Part shown: positions 42,138 through 51,501 of the stretch, one piece after another
How the letters are laid out: each line of letters starts with the position of its first letter
Position numbering within the stretch: the first letter of the stretch is position 1
Assembly: GCF_947499585.1 (NCBI RefSeq)
Contig: NZ_CANMOO010000002.1
Coordinates: 558,001-622,000, forward strand
Source: an uncultured Allomuricauda sp.
GTDB taxonomy: Bacteria > Bacteroidota > Bacteroidia > Flavobacteriales > Flavobacteriaceae
Direction: 5' to 3'
DNA: 64,000 bases
Notes under the pieces: generated by a model
What the model was told of the DNA's origin: nothing
What the model saw: the letters and a program-made list of their open reading frames with translations, nothing else
Databases searched by the model: none
Translations under genes and position numbers: made by a program

Positions 42138-43631
42138 TTATTCTTTGACCTCTAAATCTTCTCTTTTTATGATTTTACCTCCAATAACAACTTTTTCTAT
42201 AGCATCATATGCTTCAATATCCACTAAAGGGTTTTTAGTCATCATAATTATATTGGCCTTTTTTCCCATAGCCAATGAACCGAGAGAGGAATCTAAATGA
42301 AAAGCTTTGGCATTATTAATTGTAGCACATGCAAGAATTTTATCTAAAGGAACTCCTGCCTTTTTCATTAATTTAAGTTCCCAATAGCCATTATGACCTG
42401 GTTGATTGGTATAAATGGGACCAGATGGCGTATCCGTACCAAATAGAATTAGACCGTTATTGTCAGAAAGGTATTTTAAAGCTAGCATTGCATGGGCCTG
42501 TACATTGCCATAGGTTTTACGTACCTCTTCTATATTGGATTCACTAAAAAGCTCTTTGGCGAACCATTGTCCCTCTTCCGTTTTATACCATTCAAGTAAA
42601 TTTTTAGGAACCACTTTTTTTAAGGTAGGCTGATTGAAAAATTTATACTCAACCAAAGCTCCCTCCCCTTCAATGACAGTTAATGTGGGAGTGTATCCTA
42701 TTTGTTTTTGAATTTGTAAGTCCAACGTTTCTTTTATTTCTAATGGAAGAGAGTCCGTTGGTACATCTTTATACTTTTCCCAGTTCCATAGTCCGTGCGC
42801 TAAAATATCTACCCCTATGTCAGCCAAAAAAGAATGTCCTGCAAGTGAATTTGCATGAACCGTTAGCACCAATCCATTTGCATGTGACTCGTTGAGTAAT
42901 TCGGTCATGATACTTTTGGTTGGTAAAGGTAAATTGGACATGCGTCCAAAACCTGACTCATAATACGATTTTACAGCAATAGCCCCGGAATTTTTAATAC
43001 GATTAACGACTGCTTTGGGTGTATGGTCGGCCGGGTTATATTTATCTGGAATATGTTCCGCCTGACTTTCCATGTATATGAAATTTGGCTCCATTTCAAA
43101 TCGAAACTCTTCAGGTGTATAAATCATTGGGTAACCATTTGCAACGGCAGCTCCAGAATATCCAATATGATATAAGTCGGGTTTCAATGGTTGCATGTTA
43201 AAAGAATTGATTCGTTCATCTGATATGCCCCCAAGATTAATGATAGTGGTAAAGCCGTAGTATAAATAACTTCTAGGCATTTGGGTATTAAATTCTTTGA
43301 CTAGTTTAGGATACTTTTCTAGGTGGTGTTGAAGCATTCCTTGTACATCTGTCATATGAACATGACTATCAATTAACCCTGGAATTATAAATTTTCCAGT
43401 TCCATCAATCTGTTCAAATGTTCCACTTATGTTTGGCTCATTCATGTCTATATAAACGATTTCATCTTTTTCGACTACTAAATGACCAATAAATGGGTTA
43501 TAATTTCCATCCTCTGTTGAGATAAGGGTAACGTTAGATATGTACAGACCTTGAGTAAGATTCAATTGCTCTTTTTTCTCTTGACAAGAGAAAAAAATTA
43601 TAACAAAGAGAATGGCTAATAATTTTTTCAT
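42138..43631 (-). CDS. Amidohydrolase-family lipoprotein
   Basis: A 497-residue metal-dependent hydrolase. A lipoprotein signal (LLAILFVIIFFSCQEKKE, cysteine at about residue 16) places it at the membrane facing the periplasm. The metal site begins PGLIDSHVHMTD (HxH), then LTVHANSLAGH, DILAHGLW and LFGTDTPSGP supply the later ligands. The imidazolonepropionase/prolidase-like branch of the superfamily is the best fit, and the substrate is unknown. The gene lies alone inside a cassette-like unit with repeated ends, so it may be horizontally acquired. Confidence 0.85.
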   Translation of the reverse strand: MKKLLAILFVIIFFSCQEKKEQLNLTQGLYISNVTLISTEDGNYNPFIGHLVVEKDEIVYIDMNEPNISGTFEQIDGTGKFIIPGLIDSHVHMTDVQGMLQHHLEKYPKLVKEFNTQMPRSYLYYGFTTIINLGGISDERINSFNMQPLKPDLYHIGYSGAAVANGYPMIYTPEEFRFEMEPNFIYMESQAEHIPDKYNPADHTPKAVVNRIKNSGAIAVKSYYESGFGRMSNLPLPTKSIMTELLNESHANGLVLTVHANSLAGHSFLADIGVDILAHGLWNWEKYKDVPTDSLPLEIKETLDLQIQKQIGYTPTLTVIEGEGALVEYKFFNQPTLKKVVPKNLLEWYKTEEGQWFAKELFSESNIEEVRKTYGNVQAHAMLALKYLSDNNGLILFGTDTPSGPIYTNQPGHNGYWELKLMKKAGVPLDKILACATINNAKAFHLDSSLGSLAMGKKANIIMMTKNPLVDIEAYDAIEKVVIGGKIIKREDLEVKE

Positions 43632-43683
43632 TGGTGACTTATTTTAGTTTTCTTTATAGAAGACGTAAAATTTCGAATAATGG

Positions 43684-43791
43684 TTGCCAGCTAAAAGGAT
43701 ATGAATCGTTTTAATGATTTATATCCAACGATAAGTGAAGTTCGCAGTTTTTACTTTAAAAATCAACTCAAAATGGATGGATATGGGCTAT
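43684..43791 (+). repeat. Cassette right element, copy C
   Basis: Nearly the same as 61865-61973: both read GCTAAAAGGATATGAATC or its one-base variant, then GTTTTAATGATTTATATCC, then AACGATAAGTGAAGTTCG. GGATATGAATC pairs with GATTTATATCC as a hairpin. Both end with GGATGG..ATGGGCTAT. It lies 52 bases upstream of the amidohydrolase start. Confidence 0.72.
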
Positions 43792-43930
43792 AAATTCATG
43801 AACAATTCTTTCCCTTTTCTTTGACGCTTGGACTTTACTCAGTGCAGGTCGGGAGACTTAAAGAATAGCTTATGTCTTTTCCGTTCACTTTGCAGACACT
43901 TTTTTCCTTAATATGCTTTACAAGCTTTGT

Positions 43931-44653
43931 TTAATTTTTTACCACGGTTTGACCTCTTACCGGTTCGCCTCTCTCTATCAATTCATCATCTTCATAGTAA
44001 TTTGCAAATTGGGCAGGCAGTCCAATTCCATTAAGATAATCGGGTGTGTTCTGTAAATGATAATGTAAATGTGGGCCAGTGGAATTTCCACTGTTTCCAG
44101 CTTTACCTACTTCTTGCCCTTTAACAACCATATCCCCAACAGCAACTGTTATCGTGCCTTTCTTAAAATGTGCCAACATAGAGTATTCACCATTTAAATG
44201 GTCTATTATAATATAATTGCCCGCAAGATTACTGTCATTAATGTCACTATTTACAGCGCCCGAAACATAATTATCATCAATGTTATTTTCTAGGGCTATT
44301 ACATTACCATCCGCAGGAGCATTTATGCGTTTTCCAAAACAATAGTGATTTTCATTTTTACTGCTATCATCTGAAAAACTGCTTCCATCAATTACCACGG
44401 CAATATCATAAGCATATCTTTGGCCTGTACCCCGAGTAATAAAATGATGTCCTCCACTTAAGTGTGTTCTGCCCCCAACAAACACATACCATTCTTCCTC
44501 AAAAGGGAGTTCTAAATCTGTTTTTGTTTGATAGTTTAAATAAGTGTCTTCATCCAATTTTCCTTCATCACCAATTAAAGTATCTGAGCAAGATGTTGGT
44601 ATTGAAATTAATAGAAAATAAAAAACATAAATTATAGGTGAGTTACGTTTCAT
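43931..44653 (-). CDS. M23-type peptidase-fold lipoprotein, altered first metal motif
   Basis: A 240-residue LytM-fold protein with a lipoprotein signal (FYFLLISIPTSC, cysteine about residue 22). The later zinc motif GPHLHYHL and the histidine in YSMLAHFKKG are intact, with GNSGNSTG between. The first motif, normally HxxxD, reads RYAYD, so one zinc ligand is missing or replaced. It may still bind a metal differently or only bind peptidoglycan. It begins two bases after the beta-barrel gene upstream, so the pair is one operon. Confidence 0.82.
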   Translation of the reverse strand: MKRNSPIIYVFYFLLISIPTSCSDTLIGDEGKLDEDTYLNYQTKTDLELPFEEEWYVFVGGRTHLSGGHHFITRGTGQRYAYDIAVVIDGSSFSDDSSKNENHYCFGKRINAPADGNVIALENNIDDNYVSGAVNSDINDSNLAGNYIIIDHLNGEYSMLAHFKKGTITVAVGDMVVKGQEVGKAGNSGNSTGPHLHYHLQNTPDYLNGIGLPAQFANYYEDDELIERGEPVRGQTVVKN

Positions 44654-44655
44654 AA

Positions 44656-45369
44656 TTAAAATTTATAATTAATGCCTAGGTTAACCTGATGTTGCAATTC
44701 TCTAAATGCATTTGGTATTTGAAGTCTATTGTATTTAAAATCATAGCTTAGACGTAAGCCAAAATGGTTAGAGATTGAATACCCATATTCTAAGTTCCAT
44801 AGGGCGCCTTGATAGCGATTTACTAAATACGCATCTAAACCAAAATCTCCCCTAAGCCTCATTAAGACCAAAGGAATGGTCAGTTTAGAAGTTAAATATT
44901 GTTTTTTGTTTAACTGATATGTAAATCGGCTTGCTATACCAAATTCTTGATCTACTAAATAATAATTGTCTCTGTATAAAGAGGCGGTGGTTTGAGATTG
45001 TAATCCAATATGTATGGAAAAAACATCTTTATCAAAAATTTGTTTTAAATACGAAAACCCCAATCCAATTTTTGAATAGTCAGTATTTAGTTGTGGAATT
45101 GCATCTGATTTTAACTCTGTGGTTAAATAGTCGACCTGTACTTCAAATAAATTTTCATTTCTGCTTTTACGCTCATAGTTTAAACTGTAAAACAAGCCAT
45201 CATAATCGTAACGGGATACTGGTGCAAATTCTAAATTCTTTAATGAGCCAGAGTTGAAGCCTGTTGAGAATTCTAAGTTGTTGTTTTTAGGATTTGTATT
45301 TGTTTGAGAAAATCCATTGGTGTATAAGAGGATGAAAATTGAAATTAGAAGAAGTAGTTTTATTTTCAT
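44656..45369 (-). CDS. Unrecognised outer-membrane beta-barrel-like protein
   Basis: A 237-residue protein with a signal peptide (LLLLISIFILLYTNGFSQ) and then alternating amphipathic strands (YDGLFYSLNYERKS, SKIGLGFSYLKQIF, FGLRLSYDFKYN). The C-terminus is aromatic (GINYKF). These are features of a small outer-membrane barrel. No named family is recognised. It is translated with the M23-fold lipoprotein two bases downstream, hinting at a shared envelope role. Confidence 0.65.
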   Translation of the reverse strand: MKIKLLLLISIFILLYTNGFSQTNTNPKNNNLEFSTGFNSGSLKNLEFAPVSRYDYDGLFYSLNYERKSRNENLFEVQVDYLTTELKSDAIPQLNTDYSKIGLGFSYLKQIFDKDVFSIHIGLQSQTTASLYRDNYYLVDQEFGIASRFTYQLNKKQYLTSKLTIPLVLMRLRGDFGLDAYLVNRYQGALWNLEYGYSISNHFGLRLSYDFKYNRLQIPNAFRELQHQVNLGINYKF

Positions 45370-45562
45370 AAATGGTCATTTAGACCACCAAACTATATCC
45401 ATTCCATTTCAATCATTCTTAAATTATATACAATTAGGCTTTTATTAACCCATAAACTATGAGGTGAAAGGTAATTGTGATTAGCATGACCCCATTCTCT
45501 TACCTTGCTCAATACCGATTTTAATGTATAAGTCTAGCAAGTTGTTTTTTTGATTGACAAGA

Positions 45563-46099
45563 TTAACCGCTAATGCTTTTTTTGTCGGGATTTAGGTTGA
45601 TTTCAAACAAACAGGCCGGGGCCTTCCCATAATGGTCTGGTAGTCCATCTGTATTCTTTAAATCAAACATCCCCAAGAATTCAAAACCAGCATTAACGTA
45701 GTATTTAATCAGCTTTTTATTATTGCCCAAGGTATCTAATCTCACATAATCCTTATTAAGTTCGGTAGCATATTCTTTTGCCCATTCCACAATAATCGCA
45801 ACAAAATTGTTGCCCCTAAAATCAGGGTTGGTGGCAATTCGATGAATGTAAATTGCGGCATCGACATTCTTTTCTTCCCAGATTTGCTCGTCATCGAATG
45901 CAATTGCCCAAACACAAGCAATTTGATTGTTAATAAGCAACTTCCATTGGCGGTTTTCATCGATTTCAGTTCCCACAAGTTGCCTTTTAAATGTAGGCCA
46001 CACCACTACTCCTTCTTTTGATTTTTGATACTCAGATGCTAGACCGTACAACCGAAATATTTCATCAATGTCCTTTTCTGTAGAATTTTTAATTTCCAT
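45563..46099 (-). CDS. GNAT-family N-acetyltransferase
   Basis: A 178-residue acetyltransferase from the ATG at 46099 (MEIKNSTEKDIDEIFRLYG). An upstream in-frame start at 46228 would add 43 residues unlike the family. The acetyl-CoA site reads IATNPDFRGNNFVAIIVEWAKEYA, followed by RLDTLGNNKKLIKYYVNAGFEFLG. The acceptor is unknown. It stands alone between the beta-barrel gene and a divergent Crp-type regulator. Confidence 0.88.
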   Translation of the reverse strand: MEIKNSTEKDIDEIFRLYGLASEYQKSKEGVVVWPTFKRQLVGTEIDENRQWKLLINNQIACVWAIAFDDEQIWEEKNVDAAIYIHRIATNPDFRGNNFVAIIVEWAKEYATELNKDYVRLDTLGNNKKLIKYYVNAGFEFLGMFDLKNTDGLPDHYGKAPACLFEINLNPDKKSISG

Positions 46100-46364
46100 G
46101 GGAATATTTTTAAGAAAAAAAATTTCAATGAATACTATTATACAAATATCGGATGTGTTCCTTAGTTGTTCAACCCGAAACTTGCTTTTTATTCCAATTG
46201 ATTCTTGTTTGAAGGTCTGACAAAACATGTTTGCAAAATTCCCACTTTCGTTAGGTACATAATTTACACCTTCAACACTTAAGCTCTGCTAAGTGCTGAC
46301 AGGATTATGATGAGATTCGGGAAAGGAATATTTTGGATTATTTTTGAGGAAAATATCCTCTCAT

Positions 46365-46949
46365 ATGGATGATGAAACTTTTGTTCACCTAATGTCATTT
46401 TTCCCTCAGGTCGCTTTGACCGAAAAAGAAGAACATCATTTTAAATCGCTGTGGTCAGTAAAGACTTTTAATCAATACGACCTCATCACGGAAGCCGGAA
46501 ATATTGAACGCTATTTTTATTTTGTGTTGGAAGGGGTCCAGGCCATTTACATCTTAAACGAGAAAGGGGAGAAAGTGGTTCTTGGGTTTTCGTACTCGGG
46601 AAGCCCCTCGGGAGCGTTTGATTCCTTCATTAAAAAACAACCTTCGGATACTTTTTTGGAAGCGTTGAAACCTTCAAAAATGTTGGCGATTTCATTTAAA
46701 GACTACCAAGATTTGTTTGAAAGGCACCCTGACTTTTATAAGTGGGGACATGAATTTTTTCAACAGATCTTATTTGGAAGGTTGAGTAGAGAGGTAGAAC
46801 TTTTAACCCTTTCTGCCGAACAGCGTTATATCGCTTTTATGCAACGTTGCCCTGAAGAGCTAAAAGTGATTCCGCAAAAATATTTGGCCTCTTACCTTAA
46901 CATGAAACCTGAAACTTTTAGCCGATTACGATCCGGTATTTCGTATTAA
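46365..46949 (+). CDS. Crp/Fnr-family transcription regulator
   Basis: A 194-residue protein from the ATG at 46365. The N-terminal half is a cyclic-nucleotide-binding fold (TEAGNIERYFYFVLEGVQAIYIL). The C-terminal half carries the winged helix (KVIPQKYLASYLNMKPETFSRLRSG). The phosphate-binding arginine pair of true cAMP receptors is not evident, so the effector is unknown, as in many Bacteroidota members. Its stop overlaps the convergent uracil-DNA glycosylase-like gene by four bases. Confidence 0.88.
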   Translation: MDDETFVHLMSFFPQVALTEKEEHHFKSLWSVKTFNQYDLITEAGNIERYFYFVLEGVQAIYILNEKGEKVVLGFSYSGSPSGAFDSFIKKQPSDTFLEALKPSKMLAISFKDYQDLFERHPDFYKWGHEFFQQILFGRLSREVELLTLSAEQRYIAFMQRCPEELKVIPQKYLASYLNMKPETFSRLRSGISY

Positions 46950-47521
46950 AAATTCAGTTGCTTTGAAATATGTTCCTGAAGTTTCGGAATAACTTCAACT
47001 TCAAACCAGGGATTCTTGCTTAACCAAAATCGATTTCTGGGAGAGGGGTGCGGTAACACAAAATATTCAGGTGCATAGTTGTCATAATTTCGAACTGTTT
47101 CAGTCAAATTTCTTTCCATCTTGTTACCTAAATAATAGCGTTGGGAATATTGTCCGATTAAAATGGTCAACGCTATGTTCGGCATTTTTTCTAGAAGGGA
47201 TTTGTGCCATTGTGGAGCACATTCTGGGCGTGGGGGTAAATCCCCTGATTTCCCTTTTCCTGGATAACAAAATCCCATGGGCATTTGGGCTATTTTAGTT
47301 TCGTCATAGAAGACTTCATCAGTAACACCCATCCATCTTCTCAATTGTTTGCCACTCTGATCATCCCACGGAACGCCGGTTTGGTGCACTTTAGTGCCTG
47401 GAGCATGACCGATAATCAAAATTTTGGCCTCGGGATGACCTGCCACTATAGGCCTTGGACCTAAAGGAAGGTGTTTTATGCATACTTCACATTTACGAAT
47501 ATCTGAGAGTAATTGTTTCAT
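46946..47521 (-). CDS. Uracil-DNA glycosylase superfamily protein
   Basis: A 191-residue protein of the UDG fold. It has an N-terminal CEVC pair (CEVCIKHLPLGPRP), the active-site loop GHAPGTKVHQTGVPWDDQSG, and the DNA-reading LPHPSPRN near residue 158. The missing iron-sulphur cysteine set and short length place it near the minor UDG families rather than UNG. Whether it removes uracil is not proven. Confidence 0.82.
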   Translation of the reverse strand: MKQLLSDIRKCEVCIKHLPLGPRPIVAGHPEAKILIIGHAPGTKVHQTGVPWDDQSGKQLRRWMGVTDEVFYDETKIAQMPMGFCYPGKGKSGDLPPRPECAPQWHKSLLEKMPNIALTILIGQYSQRYYLGNKMERNLTETVRNYDNYAPEYFVLPHPSPRNRFWLSKNPWFEVEVIPKLQEHISKQLNF

Positions 47522-47674
47522 GTCTATTAAATGTATAAAAAAGCCAAGAGTATTTTAAACCCCAAAGCACATCAATCCTAAAATCGATGTGCCCGGAGCC
47601 ATAACCAACCAAAATCTTTAGTTGTTTTATGTGAAGGTGAACATGGTATTACCCTAATCTTCCATGTTCGGGTG

Positions 47675-48028
47675 TTAAGCACTTGCTTCTGCTTTATGAA
47701 GACTAACTACGGTTAGCACTGCAATTCCATTTACCCAGTAGTAATAGGCGTCTATTCCTTGAAAGGACAATATAAAAGGCGCCAGAATAAATACTACGGC
47801 AACTATAAAGTCAACCAACAAATGAAACTTATAGGGAATAACTTTAAAAGCTCCTAAATGATGGTCAGTTAACAAGGTCAGCACAAATGCTGCAATTCCT
47901 GTCGCTACCGAAAGTTGTAAAGCCAACGGGTTCGAATCACCCAAACCCAGTAAGAAGGGTAGCACTATTAATGCAACAGCCACAGGGTAATCTAAAAAAG
48001 CGTGAATTCTTTTGGTTATGAATTTCAT
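47675..48028 (-). CDS. SPW-repeat-like small membrane protein
   Basis: A 117-residue protein with four predicted membrane helices in two similar halves. HAFLDYPVAVALIVLPFLLG in the first resembles FHLLVDFIVAVVFILAPFIL in the second, as in SPW-repeat proteins. The function is unknown. It follows a YHS-domain gene by 31 bases on the same strand, in a run of small stress-type genes. Confidence 0.72.
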   Translation of the reverse strand: MKFITKRIHAFLDYPVAVALIVLPFLLGLGDSNPLALQLSVATGIAAFVLTLLTDHHLGAFKVIPYKFHLLVDFIVAVVFILAPFILSFQGIDAYYYWVNGIAVLTVVSLHKAEASA

Positions 48029-48059
48029 GACTAAAAATTTTAGCGATTATTAAAATGTT

Positions 48060-48530
48060 CTAGTTATGCGTCTTGCCCAATTTCTTCCAATTGGTGTCAG
48101 CAACACTTTTTAATTTTGCATGATTGTTTTCTGCAAGCCAAAGTTGTTTTGCATCCAACTCCACATTGTTCAAATACAAGTAGTATTTTCCATCTTTTAC
48201 AATGAATTTAGTTGGGTCTACTCTGAATTTTGCTCCAGCATAGGTGCCAAAGGCGCAGAAACCACCATATTGAGGTAAATAATTGGAAGGATTTTTATCA
48301 AAAGTTGCCTTTTGCTCCTCAGAGGTGAAATAATAAACCACTTTTTTGTATTCGGATTTATGTGCTTTATTTCCTCTTTGGGCCAATCCCAAATCTAAGT
48401 ATGATACAGGGCTATAACCTGCAAGAGCAATATTACTGTTGTCAATATTATTCGCCATTTTGTCTTGAGCCGATAAATTTGTAGCAAATGTAAGCGCTAC
48501 CATTACTATAGATAATTTTAAAATTTTCAT
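48060..48530 (-). CDS. YHS-domain secreted protein
   Basis: A 156-residue protein with a signal peptide (LKLSIVMVALTFATNLSAQ). The mature part has the YHS pattern: ALAGYSPVSYLDLG, then YYFTSEEQKATFDKNPSNYLPQYGGFCAFG. Such domains are often linked to metal handling, and the single conserved cysteine (GGFC) is present. It is likely periplasmic and co-transcribed with the SPW-like gene. Confidence 0.85.
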   Translation of the reverse strand: MKILKLSIVMVALTFATNLSAQDKMANNIDNSNIALAGYSPVSYLDLGLAQRGNKAHKSEYKKVVYYFTSEEQKATFDKNPSNYLPQYGGFCAFGTYAGAKFRVDPTKFIVKDGKYYLYLNNVELDAKQLWLAENNHAKLKSVADTNWKKLGKTHN

Positions 48531-48714
48531 TTTGCTTTTCTTTAAATATTTATTTGTTTGTTTTAATAAGTATGTCTTTATCCTTACTGATATTTCTTCC
48601 CTTCAGTCCTAATTGATAATACCATCTGGACCTAATAAAAAGGGCGCCAAAACTGGCATCAACATTACCACGTAATCGAGTTTTTGGTTTAATATCAGAG
48701 AAAGACGGGAACAT

Positions 48715-49068
48715 TTATTGGGCGTTGAAATATTCTTCTTGAACTACTTCACCATTGTTGTTCCATACACGACGAATGATTTCGTGCCAGTAGATTTTGC
48801 TATCGTCCTTCATATTGAAATCAAATGTGAATTCCGAAGCTGATACATTTCCATCTACAATAGTATGGTGATGGGTAATCCCATTTACTTGAGCGATTGC
48901 TCCCGCGAAGCCTTCCATTTTTTCGACCATTTGTTGTTTGTTTGTGGTCGCTAGTCCATTATAGTCAGACGTTGTGGCGTCTTCTGCAAAAAATTGTTTT
49001 ACTGCATCTACAATGGCTCCTTTGCCTACAATGCCATCCATTTCGGTGGCTAGTGATTTAATATCCAT
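48715..49068 (-). CDS. SnoaL/NTF2-like protein
   Basis: A 117-residue cone-fold protein of the nuclear-transport-factor-2 type. A helix pair (IVDAVKQFFAEDATTSDYNG) is followed by a beta sheet ending IYWHEIIRRVWNNNGEVVQEEYFNA. Such proteins may be enzymes or binding domains. No catalytic set is evident. It sits just downstream of an AraC-type regulator reading the same way. Confidence 0.75.
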   Translation of the reverse strand: MDIKSLATEMDGIVGKGAIVDAVKQFFAEDATTSDYNGLATTNKQQMVEKMEGFAGAIAQVNGITHHHTIVDGNVSASEFTFDFNMKDDSKIYWHEIIRRVWNNNGEVVQEEYFNAQ

Positions 49069-49160
49069 TACTTTTATTTTTAATGATTAAACAAATTTTA
49101 GTTTGTAATTACATTGCAAATTTCAGCATGGAATGCCTTCAAAGAGGTACAAAAAAGACG

Positions 49161-50213
49161 CTAAGAATTGTACTTTTTGAATTTGTAATCGGTAGGAGTA
49201 CTTCCTGTATAATTTTTAAAGAAGTTTGAAAAATGGTTCGCCTCTTCAAATCCAAGTTTGTAGGCAATGTCCTTGACGGAAGCTTCTTGGACAAGTAGTT
49301 TTTTTGAGGTAGAAATCAACTCGTTTCGAATCAGCTGACCTAAAGAAGCGTTCATTTTTGCTTTAGTTTTTTTGGAAAGTGCCTTGACGGAGAGATTCAT
49401 TTTGTCAGCATAAAACTCAAGGTTTCGCTGTTCAGCATGATGATTTTTTAATAATTCGATAAGGTTTTTGGTGAAGGTATCACGGTTTTCATAATCGAAA
49501 CCATCTCTAAATTGAGCTGGGGTTTGACCTGTAGTGTTTTTGAATACCCGATTAAAATAAGCAGGATCTTTATACCCTGTTTCAAAAGACACCTCTTGAA
49601 TGCTCTTATCTGTAAAGGCTATTTTCTTTTTGCTCTCCATTAATCTTTTGTTAGAGAGTAAAGCCTTAACTGATAGACCTATCTTATCCTTTACAAGTGC
49701 TTGGGCATTATATCCATTTTCTAACATTAAAGCGGAGAGGTCATTATTATTGAAATTGCCGTAATATTCCTTGTCGATAATTTCCTTTACATCAAAAATA
49801 ATCTGATACTCCTGTTTGCTTGCCTGAAAAGGATTTTGCCAATACCACTGTTTTGAAGAGATGTCGATAATTTCAGTCGTGTTTTCAGAGAAAACTGTGT
49901 TTGAAAGATATCTTTTACACTCCTCACATTCATTAAAGTTGATGTAGCCTAACGAAATCAGGTGCTTAAAAAGAACTCGCACCTCTTTCTTCTCAAAAAT
50001 GGTCTTGCTTGGGAATTCTATTTTTCTGACCACAAAATCATCCGAAAAGAATTTGATATACTGCCCCTTTTCCAAGTAAATGGCCTTGTCTTGCCAATCT
50101 GTATAATTCTTAAAATCCACTTGGATGGTACCAGAACCTGACATAATATGAAACAGTGTGTATTTGTTGATGAAATACACCTTATCAATCTCAGGATTAA
50201 ACTTTTGAACCAT
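49161..50213 (-). CDS. AraC-family regulator with two tandem DNA-binding domains
   Basis: A 350-residue protein from the ATG at 50213 (a TTG three codons earlier is disfavoured). The N-terminal part is a cupin-like sensor (FHIMSGSGTIQVDFKNY). Two AraC-type double helix-turn-helix regions follow. One covers about 150-240, ending SFETGYKDPAYFNRVFKNTT and GQTPAQFRD. The other covers about 255-350, ending AYKLGFEEANHFSNFFKNYT and GSTPTDYK. A single domain is the rule, so this is a duplication within one gene. Targets are unknown; the small stress-type genes downstream are possible. Confidence 0.88.
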   Translation of the reverse strand: MVQKFNPEIDKVYFINKYTLFHIMSGSGTIQVDFKNYTDWQDKAIYLEKGQYIKFFSDDFVVRKIEFPSKTIFEKKEVRVLFKHLISLGYINFNECEECKRYLSNTVFSENTTEIIDISSKQWYWQNPFQASKQEYQIIFDVKEIIDKEYYGNFNNNDLSALMLENGYNAQALVKDKIGLSVKALLSNKRLMESKKKIAFTDKSIQEVSFETGYKDPAYFNRVFKNTTGQTPAQFRDGFDYENRDTFTKNLIELLKNHHAEQRNLEFYADKMNLSVKALSKKTKAKMNASLGQLIRNELISTSKKLLVQEASVKDIAYKLGFEEANHFSNFFKNYTGSTPTDYKFKKYNS

Positions 50214-50308
50214 TGGAGTCAAATACTAAATGCTATAGATATTGTCGAAAATACACTCCAGAACTATCAAATCTGGCGTTTTAATAGCCGCTCAAAGATT
50301 TAATATAG

Positions 50309-51442
50309 TTAAGACCCTACTGTTACTTTTAAAAAGTATATCGTAAGCATCCCCCAAAAAGTACCTGTTGCCATGCTTAGTATTGCCAATACAATAGCAT
50401 GGGGCATCCATTTCTTCTCATAAGCGGCCGTAACAGCTGGCGCCGTTGCTATCCCTCCTACATTCGCCATACTTGCAATGGGTACCCAAGCCATATTTAT
50501 GTTCATCAATTTGGCCACTAGGACCATAAAAACAAAATGACCTAATAACCAAACTACTAAAAAGCCAAAAAAGGATACATCAAAACCAAGGGTGTCAAAC
50601 TGCAGCTTTAATCCTAAAATGGCCATGACCACCAAGATTAAAATTGCTCCTGCCTTTAATGAGAACTTAAAGTTCCATCGGGGAATAAAGTTTCCAAGAG
50701 CCAAGCCAATAATGGAAAGTAAAACTACTTTCCCCACAAAACTTTCAATAAAGTGGTTGGTGGCAAAAACAATCGCCAAAAGAATAACGACGGTTATCCA
50801 TACAGCTATTGGTTTTTGATTTTCTGTACGGATTTCCTCTGGTATTCCTTTATCCGTTATTTTGAACCAAGTGTTCAGTTTGTTGCTTTTTTTAATTCCC
50901 TGAAACATTAAAATTGTCCAAACGTTGACCAAGATATTGTCCATCACCAAAACAGAAAGGAAAATTGCCTCTGGGCATTCTACCAATTCCTTTAGCACTA
51001 ATTGACTTGTGCTTCCTCCAATCCAACTGCCTACTACTGGGGGTATTCCTTTCCAAAAACCATCGTTGGATAGTGTTTCGGCAACCAAGGTTATATCGGA
51101 AAAGCCCATGACAAAAATTATCGGAAAAAGCGCAATAAAAAATGACCCCGATACAAAAAGCACAATTGGCTTATAGCCAATAGCCTTAAGCTGCCCTAAT
51201 GAAAGGCTTGCCATTACTGAAACAATGGTTAAGGGAATAAAGAAATCTTTGCTGTAATCGTGGATTTTCGCTTGGGATAAATCGAGCCCCAACGCGTATG
51301 AAATACCAGCAGGGATTAAATAGGCCAATAGTATTGCCGGTACCCAGTCAAAAATAGACTTGATATGTTTATTCTCCCAACGATCAAGAAAATAAACAAC
51401 AATTACAGTGAAAAGAGCAATGGCCCAAGGAGCTAAATTCAT
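50309..51442 (-). CDS. DUF819-family membrane protein
   Basis: A 377-residue inner-membrane protein with about ten helices. GIPPVVGSWIGGSTSQLVLKEL and ANVGGIATAPAVTAAYEKKW are two matching re-entrant-type stretches, an inverted-repeat design seen in sodium-coupled carriers. DUF819 proteins (YjcL type) are thought to be transporters, but no substrate is established. It is transcribed alone or with rsmI upstream, 59 bases away. Confidence 0.88.
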   Translation of the reverse strand: MNLAPWAIALFTVIVVYFLDRWENKHIKSIFDWVPAILLAYLIPAGISYALGLDLSQAKIHDYSKDFFIPLTIVSVMASLSLGQLKAIGYKPIVLFVSGSFFIALFPIIFVMGFSDITLVAETLSNDGFWKGIPPVVGSWIGGSTSQLVLKELVECPEAIFLSVLVMDNILVNVWTILMFQGIKKSNKLNTWFKITDKGIPEEIRTENQKPIAVWITVVILLAIVFATNHFIESFVGKVVLLSIIGLALGNFIPRWNFKFSLKAGAILILVVMAILGLKLQFDTLGFDVSFFGFLVVWLLGHFVFMVLVAKLMNINMAWVPIASMANVGGIATAPAVTAAYEKKWMPHAIVLAILSMATGTFWGMLTIYFLKVTVGS

Positions 51443-51501
51443 GCTCTTTTAAAACGCATCTTAGTATTCATCTTTATTGATTGGCTACCTAAATATAGTA
51501 T

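Larger units (their letters stand above)
41998..43791. mobile_element. Cassette-like unit 1 carrying the amidohydrolase gene
   Basis: Bounded by a left element (41998-42133) and a right element (43684-43791) that recur, in the same order and with the cargo gene in the same direction, around the gene at 61212-61859. No transposase or integrase is inside. Mobility is inferred only from the repeated ends. Confidence 0.4.

Noticed and set aside
41998-43791. Unit 1 considered as a standard insertion sequence
   Set aside because: No transposase is encoded; the only gene is an amidohydrolase with intact hydrolase motifs.
46100-46228. N-terminal extension of the GNAT at 45563
   Set aside because: The extra 43 residues do not resemble the family, and the ATG at 46099 begins the standard first strand.
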